Origin: Desulfovibrionaceae bacterium
GTDB lineage: Bacteria > Desulfobacterota > Desulfovibrionia > Desulfovibrionales > Desulfovibrionaceae
DNA: 59,086 nt
Assembly: GCA_015709205.1 (NCBI GenBank)
Contig: JACCQO010000021.1
Span: 1-59,086, forward strand
Direction: 5' to 3'
The first letter of the stretch is position 1. Each line of letters starts with the position of its first letter. The notes beneath the pieces are model-generated. The model was not told where the DNA came from. It worked only from the letters and a program-made list of their open reading frames with translations, and did no database searches. Of the stretch, positions 1 through 7,178 are shown one piece after another. Made by a program: the position numbers and the translations under genes.

Positions 1-56
1 GGGCGGGGAGGAAGAGGGAACCCTTTGGGAAAGGGCTTCCCTCTTCCTCCCCGCCC
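1..56. repeat. Terminal hairpin repeat (left end)
   Basis: A long G/C-rich inverted repeat: the arms pair over about 26 bp around a GGG loop at 27-29, with one bulged C at 36. The same hairpin, without the bulge and in opposite orientation, closes the window at 59028-59086, and the 15 bases next to each copy (here 58-72) also match. It resembles the palindromic intergenic elements I recall from Desulfovibrio genomes (unverified). No T-tract follows, so it is not a classical terminator. Confidence 0.75.
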
Positions 57-758
57 CTCCCCCGGCTTCTTCGCTCTCTTCTCCGCCCCTCCCCACCGAC
101 GCCGCCACAAAAATAAAGGTGTCTTTTGGGTTGGAATTGGGTATGGTGCCTTCCTAGAGCCATCTGCGACGTTTTTCCGGGCGGGTTCCGTGGTCCGAAA
201 CGTCGTGTCCCGGTATTTGCGCCGGGTTTCGCGGGGGGAAAATTCCGAATGCCGAGTGCATTGCGCGCTGGTCGGCGTGGAGCCGACGGGTTTGTGGCGT
301 CTGCGGGCGGTGGCCTGCCGATGGCCGCGCTGTTGCGCGATCGCCTTGCGGGTCGGTCCGTTGCGCAATCCTCCCCCCGTGTGCGTTCCTCTTTTTCCAT
401 AGGCAGCACCGGTTCGCGTTTCGGCGCGGGCCGACACCCCCACTCCCAGCGGGAACCTGTGGGCCGTTGCGCCCGCCACGGCGAGGACCGACGCCGGGGC
501 ACAGCGGCCCCAGGTTCCCCAGTGGGTGTCTGAACTTTTCCCTTTTTTACAATCGGCGGCGCGTCCGGCCGAACGGCGGCGCAGCGGGCCCGGGCCGAAA
601 TGCGGCGGCGGCCGGCGCGCGGGGATCCGCGCCGGGCCAGCAACCGCCCGAGGTGCGTGGGGCGGCGTGCAACGCGCGCATTTCGTGCACCTTTTCCGCC
701 GGGCCGCGGCCTTGCCAAGAGCGGCGCGGGGCGGTAGCACGGAGGGCAGGAGCATGCC
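57..758. other. Gene-poor leader region with inverted repeats
   Basis: I see no convincing coding region in these 700 bases: the open frames lack ribosome binding sites and have arginine/proline/alanine-rich shadow translations. Several inverted repeats are visible: CGACGTTT/AAACGTCG around 169-205, GTCGGC/GCCGAC around 271-286, ATTGCGC/GCGCAAT at roughly 259-369, and a long interrupted one at about 434-530. The region is a candidate for structured RNA, but I could not match it to RNase P, tmRNA, SRP RNA or 6S RNA signatures. Confidence 0.4.
434..550 (+). ncRNA. Possible structured RNA with U-rich tail
   Basis: Two complementary arms (ACACCC..ACT..GGGAACCTG on the left, CAGGTTCCC..AGTGGGTGT on the right) would give a rod-like hairpin of about 95 nt with a bubble. 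It is followed by a T-rich run ending near 549 (TTTTCCCTTTTTT). This suggests a small RNA or leader with a terminator. The conserved apical sequence of SRP RNA is absent and I could not assign a family. Either strand could be transcribed; the T-run favours plus. Confidence 0.25.
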
Positions 759-1514
759 ATGAACAGCACCGTGCAGCAGCGTATCGACGAGGCCTGCGCC
801 CTGTGGCGCAAGGCGCATTGCGTCCTGACCGTGACCGGCGCGGGTATTTCCGTGCCGTCGGGCATTCCGGATTTTCGCAGCCCGGGCGGGCTGTGGACCA
901 AGTTCGACCCGGACGAGGTGGCCTCGCTCACGGCGCTCAAATCCAGGCCGCGCAGGGTCTGGGAGTTCCTGTTGGAGGCGGCCAGGGTCTTCGGCCGCGC
1001 CGAGCCCAACGCGGCACACCTGGCGCTGGCGGAACTGGAACGCGCGGGCTTTCTGGCCGGGGTGATCACGCAGAACATCGACGGGCTGCACCAGCGCGCC
1101 GGTTCGGCGCACGTGATCGAGTTCCACGGCTCGGCCGCGGAATACCACTGCATGCGCTGCGGCCGGGACCATCCGCGCCAGGCGGCCGAGCGGCTGCGCG
1201 AGGACGAGCTGCCGTGGCTGTGCGAGTGCGGCGGGGTGATCCGGCCGGACATCGTGTTCTTCGGCGAGATGATTCCGCCGCACGCGCTGTCGGCCAGCCG
1301 CGAGCTGGCCTCGCAGGCGGACCTTTGCGTGATCGTGGGCACCTCGGGCGAGGTGGCTCCGGCGAACACGCTGGCGCACGCGGTGGCCGCGTCCGGCGGG
1401 CGGGTGGTGGAAATCAATCTCGGGGCCACGGCCTACGGGTCGCTGGCGGACGTGCGCATCGATGCGCGGTGCGAGGAGGTCCTGCCCGCCATCCGCAACG
1501 CACTCGTTTCCTGA
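759..1514 (+). CDS. SIR2 family NAD-dependent protein deacylase (sirtuin)
   Basis: A 251-residue sirtuin, which removes acyl groups from protein lysines using NAD+ and releases nicotinamide and O-acyl-ADP-ribose. The family signature is complete: GAGIS near residues 27-31, TQNIDGLH at 104-111, catalytic His123 in EFHGS, and four zinc ligands Cys131, Cys134, Cys155 and Cys157. An NAD-binding GTSGEV stretch lies at 194-199. The start is the ATG behind a GCAGGAG-type site; another ATG two codons upstream is less well spaced. The Tyr/Arg pair of SIRT5/CobB-type desuccinylases is not evident, so ordinary deacetylation is the safer inference. It stands alone, about 200 bases upstream of tolQ on the same strand; co-transcription is possible but unproven. 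Confidence 0.9.
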   Translation: MNSTVQQRIDEACALWRKAHCVLTVTGAGISVPSGIPDFRSPGGLWTKFDPDEVASLTALKSRPRRVWEFLLEAARVFGRAEPNAAHLALAELERAGFLAGVITQNIDGLHQRAGSAHVIEFHGSAAEYHCMRCGRDHPRQAAERLREDELPWLCECGGVIRPDIVFFGEMIPPHALSASRELASQADLCVIVGTSGEVAPANTLAHAVAASGGRVVEINLGATAYGSLADVRIDARCEEVLPAIRNALVS

Positions 1515-1718
1515 CCTCTTTTGCGGTCCAGCGGCGCAGGCCCCGTCCGGCGGACCTTTGCGCCCCCTTCAAACCCTTTCCGAATTGCGGTATGCCAGGG
1601 GCGGCCCAAGGGGCCCAGCCCGATGTCCCCGCGCTGCGCCGGTCCGACCGGCCAGGCCCGGCGGACGTTTGCGCGGAACCACAAACCCGGCGGCCCCCGC
1701 CGCATCCGGAGCCCGATC

Positions 1719-2441
<723 letters not shown>

Positions 2442-2519
2442 GCGGGCCTTCCGGGCGGACCGCAACGGACCGCAGGCCCCGCGCCCCCGCCCCGCCCCCC
2501 AACAAGACCCGGAGGCATC

Positions 2520-2963
2520 ATGGCCGGCATCAGCCCCCAGAAGGGGTATATCGCGGAAATCAACGTCACGCCCTTCGTGGACGTGATGCTCGTCCTGCTC
2601 ATCATCTTCATGGTCACGGCCCCGCTGCTCACCCAGGGGTTGGACGTGGAGTTGCCGCAGACGCGCGCCGTGGACGCGCTGCCCGCGGACAACGACTCCA
2701 TCGTGCTCTCGGTCAAGGCCAACGGCGACATCTACCTGGACGAGTACGAGGTCGCGCTGGACGAACTGGCCGGGCACGTGCAGCGGCTGGTCACGGAGAA
2801 GAACAAGCGCCTGTTCCTGCAGGCGGACAAGTCCGTGCCCTACGGCGAGGTGGTCAGGATCATGGGCGAGGTCAAGTCGGCCGGCGTCACCAACCTCGGC
2901 GTGGTGGCCGAACGCGAGGAGCAGGACGGCAAGGCGTCCTCCAAGGGCGCCAAGAAGAAGTAG
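2520..2963 (+). CDS. tolR: TolR, energising subunit of the Tol-Pal system
   Basis: A 147-residue ExbD/TolR family protein with one membrane segment (about 18-38) and a periplasmic domain. The segment begins NVTPFVDVMLVLLIIFMV, and Asp21 is the proton-carrying residue conserved in the family. An ATCATGG start is preceded by CCCGGAGGC. The C-terminus is lysine-rich (KGAKKK). It lies 78 bases behind tolQ and 11 bases ahead of tolA, so the genes are clearly one operon. Stoichiometry and mechanism are inferred from the family. Confidence 0.93.
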   Translation: MAGISPQKGYIAEINVTPFVDVMLVLLIIFMVTAPLLTQGLDVELPQTRAVDALPADNDSIVLSVKANGDIYLDEYEVALDELAGHVQRLVTEKNKRLFLQADKSVPYGEVVRIMGEVKSAGVTNLGVVAEREEQDGKASSKGAKKK

Positions 2964-2974
2964 CCCGCACCCCC

Positions 2975-3931
2975 ATGCGTTCCATCGGTTTCCTCCTCTC
3001 CCTGTGCCTGCACGCGGGCATCCTCATCTTCGCCCTGGCCGGGCCGTCGCTCATGGGACCGGCCATCGACCTGGGCGTGCCCGTGTACAGCATCGACCTG
3101 GTCAGCCTGCCCGCGCCGCCGGGGCCCAAGAAGCCCGGCCCGCCGCCCGCTCCCAAGATCGAGAAGCCCGCGCCCGAAGCGGCCCCGGCCCCGGCCCAGA
3201 TCGCCGAGGCCGCGCCGCCCAAGCCCGCGCCCAAACCCGAACCCGCCCCCGAGCCCAAGCCCGAGGCCGTGCCCATCAAGAAACCCGACGCGCCCAAGCC
3301 CGAGCCCCAAAAGCCCGAGGCCAAGCCCGTGCCCAAGCCCAAGCCCGAGCCCAAGCCGGAACCGAAAAAGCCCGAGCCCGCAAAGCCCGAGCCGAAAAAG
3401 CCGGAACCCAAGAAGCCCGAGCCCAAGAAGCCCGAAAAGAAAAAACCGCCCGAGCCCACGCCCGAGCAGTTGCTGGCCCAGGCGCTCAAGGCCGCGGAAA
3501 CGCACGTGGCCCGCGACGAGGCCATGGAGCGCAAGGCCCTGGAGCAGGAGCTGGCCGCGCTGCGCCAGGGCGTGGAGCAGCAGCAGGAACAGAACGCCGA
3601 GACCGGCGGCGGAGGCGGCATGGAAGGCGGCGTCGAGGGCGGGCGCGAAGGGTTGGTCGGCGTCTATTCGGTCATGGTCGAGCGCATCATCAAGGAGCAC
3701 TGGAGCTTCCCCAACGTGGCCGGCCGCGAGGTGCTCACCTGCCGCGTGGAGATCAATCTGGACAACGCGGGAAATATCCTCAATTATACGCTCCTGGCCT
3801 CCTCGGGCAGGGCGGACTTCGACGCCTCGGCCCTCAAGGCCGTGGCCGACACCAAACTGCTCCCGCCGCCGCCCCGGGCCGATCTCACCGTGATCCGCAT
3901 CAACTTCAACCTCCAGGATCTGGCACAGTGA
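2975..3931 (+). CDS. tolA: TolA/TonB-like periplasm-spanning protein
   Basis: A protein of 318 residues with an N-terminal membrane anchor (about 4-22). A long Pro/Lys/Glu/Ala-rich stretch (about 45-165) is built of KPEPK-type repeats, then come a charged probable coiled coil (about 168-205), a Gly-rich hinge and a C-terminal TonB/TolA-type domain (about 225-318, including the SVMVERIIKEHWSFP segment). TolA links TolQR to Pal across the periplasm. The open frame runs far upstream, but the ATG at 2975 begins the anchor and sits 11 bases after tolR. Its stop overlaps the tolB GTG. The repeat has more Pro-Lys than the Ala-rich helix of enterobacterial TolA. Confidence 0.85.
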   Translation: MRSIGFLLSLCLHAGILIFALAGPSLMGPAIDLGVPVYSIDLVSLPAPPGPKKPGPPPAPKIEKPAPEAAPAPAQIAEAAPPKPAPKPEPAPEPKPEAVPIKKPDAPKPEPQKPEAKPVPKPKPEPKPEPKKPEPAKPEPKKPEPKKPEPKKPEKKKPPEPTPEQLLAQALKAAETHVARDEAMERKALEQELAALRQGVEQQQEQNAETGGGGGMEGGVEGGREGLVGVYSVMVERIIKEHWSFPNVAGREVLTCRVEINLDNAGNILNYTLLASSGRADFDASALKAVADTKLLPPPPRADLTVIRINFNLQDLAQ

Positions 3932-5298
3932 CCCATACGCGCCCCCTCTTCCGCCTCGTCCTCGCCGCGGCCCTGTGCGTCGCGCTCGCCGTGCCGGCGG
4001 GCCTGACGCTCGCGACGCGCGCCGAGGCGGCCGCCCCCCTGACCATCGACATCTACGGCCCCGGCCAGAGCAAGCTCAAGGTCGCCCTGGCCCAGCCGCT
4101 CTACGGCCCGGACGCGAACGCCACCGCGCCCGTCGAGGCCGTGGACCTGCAGAAGCACCTGGTCCACAACCTGGACTACCTGCCCTTCATCGAGCGCATC
4201 GCCGGGGGGACCATCCTGGGCGGCGACCGGTTGGACGCCTTCTCTGGACCCGATGTGGACTTCCGCCGCTTCCAGCTGGCGGACGCGGACCTGCTCGTGA
4301 CCACGGGCTGGTTCCCGGCCAAGGAGGCCGGTTCGTGGACCGTGGAGCTGCGCGTGTTCCAGGCCTTCACCGGCAAGCTCCTGGTGGGCAAGGCCTACTA
4401 CGACATCACCGGGCCCCAGATCCCCCGCCTGGCGGACAAGTTCTGCGCCGCGTTCATGGAAAAGCTCACCGGCCACGGCGAATTCTTCCTGGCCACGCTG
4501 GCCTTTTCCAAACGCCTCGGCCCGCGCGACAAGGAGCGCAACATTTGGACCGTGGGCGCCACGGGCCGCGACCTGACCCAGGTCACGGACCTCAAGGGGC
4601 TGTCCATGAGTCCGTCCTGGTCCAACGACGGGCGCTACATCATCTTCACGCACCTGGGTGCGCGCTACCATTCCCTGGGCGTGTGGGACCGCGCCACGCG
4701 GCAGACGCACCAGATCAAGTTCCCGGGCAACACGATCATCGGCCCGACCTTCACGCCGGAGAACAAGGTGGCCGTCAGTCTGGCCTCGCGCGGAAATCCG
4801 GACATCTACCTGCTCAACCACATCTTCCGCAAGGAGCAGGTGCTGGTCCAAAACTGGGCCATTGACGTCTCGCCGAGTTTCAGCCATGACGGCACTCGCA
4901 TGGCCTTCACTTCGTCCCGGCTGGGCAATCCACACATCTTTCTCAAGGATTTCACCACCGGCGAGGAGAAACGCGTGACCTTCAACGGCAACTACAACAC
5001 GGATCCGGATCTCTCGCCGGACGGCACGCTGGTGGCCTTTGCCCGGCGCACGTCCGAGGGACACCGGATCTTCGTCATGGACCTGAAGAGCGGCCGCGAG
5101 CGTCAGGTGACCTTCGGCCCGGGCAACGACGAGCAGCCCGCCTTTGCGCCGGACGGCTACTTTCTGGCGTTCACGTCCAATCGCAGCGGCAAGTACGAAC
5201 TCTACCTGACCACGCGCCACGGCGACACGCCGAAAGAGGTGCCCACCGGGCCGGGCGAGGCCAACTTCCCGGCCTGGGGCATGGTGCCGGGGCAGTAG
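3928..5298 (+). CDS. tolB: TolB, periplasmic beta-propeller protein
   Basis: A 456-residue secreted protein. The N-terminal signal peptide has a hydrophobic core at about 8-28 and a likely AEA-A cleavage near residue 35. The N-terminal alpha/beta domain precedes a six-bladed propeller whose blades carry WD40-like DPDLSPDG, SPSFSHDG and QPAFAPDG repeats. TolB binds Pal and is released or captured by TolA. I chose the GTG at 3928 because it overlaps the tolA stop in a GTGA arrangement and begins the signal peptide directly; upstream in-frame sequence is the tolA shadow. The length is close to the usual 430. Confidence 0.92.
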   Translation: MTHTRPLFRLVLAAALCVALAVPAGLTLATRAEAAAPLTIDIYGPGQSKLKVALAQPLYGPDANATAPVEAVDLQKHLVHNLDYLPFIERIAGGTILGGDRLDAFSGPDVDFRRFQLADADLLVTTGWFPAKEAGSWTVELRVFQAFTGKLLVGKAYYDITGPQIPRLADKFCAAFMEKLTGHGEFFLATLAFSKRLGPRDKERNIWTVGATGRDLTQVTDLKGLSMSPSWSNDGRYIIFTHLGARYHSLGVWDRATRQTHQIKFPGNTIIGPTFTPENKVAVSLASRGNPDIYLLNHIFRKEQVLVQNWAIDVSPSFSHDGTRMAFTSSRLGNPHIFLKDFTTGEEKRVTFNGNYNTDPDLSPDGTLVAFARRTSEGHRIFVMDLKSGRERQVTFGPGNDEQPAFAPDGYFLAFTSNRSGKYELYLTTRHGDTPKEVPTGPGEANFPAWGMVPGQ

Positions 5299-5312
5299 TC
5301 CACAAGGAGATC

Positions 5313-5408
5313 ATGAACAGGCTGCTTGACAAGGAAAAATCAATCCCGCTAAAGTTGTTAGTATTATTAGACGTCATAGGGTTGTCACACCCCCCTGATA
5401 TGCGGTAG
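5313..5408 (+). other. Micro-ORF between tolB and pal, 31 codons
   Basis: Fifteen bases after tolB an ATG follows an AAGGAG ribosome binding site (5304-5309) at ideal distance and opens 31 codons before TAG. The peptide has a charged start and a Leu/Val-rich middle (LKLLVLLDVIGL). I do not recognise it. It could be a leader peptide for pal, a tiny membrane protein or chance. A promoter-like element overlaps it. Confidence 0.3.
5326..5355 (+). promoter_or_regulatory. Candidate sigma-70 promoter for pal
   Basis: TTGACA at 5326-5331 is a perfect -35 hexamer; TAAAGT at 5350-5355 is a fair -10 at 18-base spacing. It lies in the AT-rich tolB-pal gap and would give pal a leader of about 115 bases, allowing extra expression of this abundant lipoprotein. 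Confidence 0.4.
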
Positions 5409-5477
5409 CGTACAGAGCACGGGCTATTTCCCGTGCGGCAACATAACGGAATCTTTAGAGCTTGAGGAGGAAGGCAA

Positions 5478-6026
5478 ATGAACGCGATGAAATGGCTCCG
5501 GTTGGCCGTGTTCCTGACTCTGTGCATGACCGTGGCCTTCGGATGTGCCAAGAAACAGGTCGAAACCGCTCCCATGGAGCAACCCGCCGCCGCGCAGCAG
5601 GCCCCGGCGGCCGAGCAGCCCGCAGCCGCGCAGTCCGGTTCCGACCTGGCGTCCAGCGAGCTCACGCAGAAGCTCAACCAGGCCAAGGCCGAGATCACCG
5701 GCGGCCGCATCTTTTTCGATTTCGACAAGTTCGACCTGAAGCCCGAGGCGCGTGACGTGCTCAAGGCCAAGGCCGCTCTGCTCAAGCAGTTCGGCGACAT
5801 CCGCGTGCTCATCGAGGGCCATTGCGACGAGCGCGGCACCCAGGAATACAACCTGGCCCTGGGCGAGCGCCGTGCGCGCGCCTCCTACGAGTTCCTGGTC
5901 CTGCTGGGCGTTCCCGCCAGCCAGTTGGAGATGGTTTCCTACGGCGAGGAATATCCCCTGGATCCCGGCCACGACGAGGCCGCCTGGGCCAAGAACCGCC
6001 GCGACGAGTTCAAGATCATCAAGTAG
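5478..6026 (+). CDS. pal: Pal, peptidoglycan-associated outer-membrane lipoprotein
   Basis: A 182-residue lipoprotein. The signal peptide ends in a VAFGC lipobox with Cys23 as the lipidated residue. An Ala/Gln/Pro-rich linker (about 30-55) leads to an OmpA-like peptidoglycan-binding domain (about 75-182) with the GHCDERGTQEYNLALGERRA motif. Pal ties the outer membrane to peptidoglycan and is the partner of TolB. The start has a strong GAGGAGG site. It is the last gene of the tol cluster and is followed by a strong terminator. The cpoB (ybgF) gene often found after pal is missing here. Confidence 0.95.
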   Translation: MNAMKWLRLAVFLTLCMTVAFGCAKKQVETAPMEQPAAAQQAPAAEQPAAAQSGSDLASSELTQKLNQAKAEITGGRIFFDFDKFDLKPEARDVLKAKAALLKQFGDIRVLIEGHCDERGTQEYNLALGERRARASYEFLVLLGVPASQLEMVSYGEEYPLDPGHDEAAWAKNRRDEFKIIK

Positions 6027-6053
6027 CCTTCCACTCGCTATTCGAGCAGCACC

Positions 6054-6090
6054 GCGCCGCGTCCTGGGGAGGGACGCGGCGCTTTTTTTT
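6054..6090 (+). terminator. Rho-independent terminator of the tol-pal operon
   Basis: Arms GCGCCGCGTCC (6054-6064) and GGACGCGGCGC (6072-6082) form a perfect 11-bp stem followed by eight T residues (6083-6090). Confidence 0.93.
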
Positions 6091-6478
6091 GCGCGCTGCG
6101 GCGGGGGGCCCGGTCGGAAAACGCGGCGGCGAAGCCGGGCGAGGCCGGGCGAGGCCGGAACCCGGGCCCATGGAGGGCGCGCTCTCCGGTCCGGATCGGA
6201 CGCGGAAGGCAGATCCGGGCCGCCGCTGCAGAGGCGCGGTGGCGCGGAGAGCGGGACCGTACGAGGATGCGCGGAAGGAGCGGTTGCGGAGAGGCGTCGG
6301 GACGGACGCAAAAGGCAAGACGCCGAACAGGAAGACGACTCGGCGCAGGGAGACGATTCGGCGCGGGAAAGACGGTTTGCGGGGGAGACAGTCTGAAAAA
6401 AGAAACCATCCGGGGAGAGACGAAGCGCGGCCGGGAGGGGCAAAGCCCGCAGGCCGGACGGAGAAGACGAGGCCGGGC
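6091..6478. other. Purine-rich intergenic stretch without a gene
   Basis: About 390 bases between the tol-pal terminator and the end of pgpA. The plus strand is strongly G/A-rich, with short GGCGAGGCC-type direct repeats near 6135-6165 and GACGATTCGGCGC-type repeats near 6335-6365. No ribosome binding site or plausible protein is seen; it may be the decayed 3' flank of pgpA. Confidence 0.4.
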
Positions 6479-7081
6479 CTAGAGGGGCAGCAGGAGCAGG
6501 ACCGCCTGCAGGGCCGCCAGGGCGTAGAGCCCGGCGACCACGTCGTCGATCATCACGCCGTAGCCCGCGGCCAGCCAGTCTTCCGAGGCGCGCACCGGCC
6601 AGGGCTTGGCGATGTCGAAGACGCGGAAGAGCACCAGCCCGGCCGCGAGCTGAGCCGCAGACGCGGACGCGGCCAGGGGCAGATAGGCCAGCCACTGCCC
6701 GAGCACCTCGTCCACGACCACCTCGCCGGGGTCCTTCCTGCCCAGCACGCGCTCGGCGCGCGTGGCAGCGACCCCGCCCAGCCAGAAGAGCAGCGCCAGC
6801 AGCGCGACCCGCCCGAAAAACGGCAGCGGCAGAAACACGAACGGCGCCAGCAGCGCGGCCACGATGGACCCGCAGGTGCCGGGCATGACCGGCGACAGCC
6901 CGGCGGGCCACACGCGCGCCACGGCCAGGGCCAGGCGATCCGGCCATTGCGCGCGCCCTCGGCCGTCGGCGGGGGGCGTTCCGCCGACGCGGCCCAGCGC
7001 GACGGGATCGGCCGGATCGGGCCGGTCGGGACGCGCGGCCGACGGCTCGCGGTGCGGGCGGGAGCGGAGGACGACGGACAT
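6479..7081 (-). CDS. pgpA: Phosphatidylglycerophosphatase A
   Basis: An integral membrane phosphatase making phosphatidylglycerol from phosphatidylglycerophosphate. The family motifs are present: PGTCGS, DPGEVVVDEVLGQW with the acidic metal ligands, RVFDIAKPWPVR, and GYGVMIDDVVAG. Several hydrophobic segments fit the family. The start is uncertain: the conserved part begins about 47 residues after the ATG at 7081, and an in-frame GTG at 7153 would add 24 residues. Neither has a good ribosome binding site, and the Arg/Pro-rich N-terminal 45 residues may not be translated. It follows the kinase gene at 7179-9599 closely on the same strand. Confidence 0.85.
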   Translation of the reverse strand: MSVVLRSRPHREPSAARPDRPDPADPVALGRVGGTPPADGRGRAQWPDRLALAVARVWPAGLSPVMPGTCGSIVAALLAPFVFLPLPFFGRVALLALLFWLGGVAATRAERVLGRKDPGEVVVDEVLGQWLAYLPLAASASAAQLAAGLVLFRVFDIAKPWPVRASEDWLAAGYGVMIDDVVAGLYALAALQAVLLLLPL

Positions 7082-7178
7082 GGGCCCGTTGTGGCCCAAC
7101 CCCGCGCAAAGCGCAACCCCGCGCGCGGGCCCGGCCGGGAACGGGCAGCCCACGGTGGCCGGGACTACGCTTCCGGAG

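Noticed and set aside
57-758. RNase P RNA, tmRNA, SRP RNA or 6S RNA in the leader region
   Set aside because: None of the invariant sequences (GAGGAAAGTCC of RNase P, the GGAAGCAG apical motif of SRP RNA, the tRNA-like ends of tmRNA) is present; only inverted repeats are seen.
3226-3450. DNA repeat array of non-coding nature
   Set aside because: The repetition is explained by KPEPK codons in the TolA spacer.
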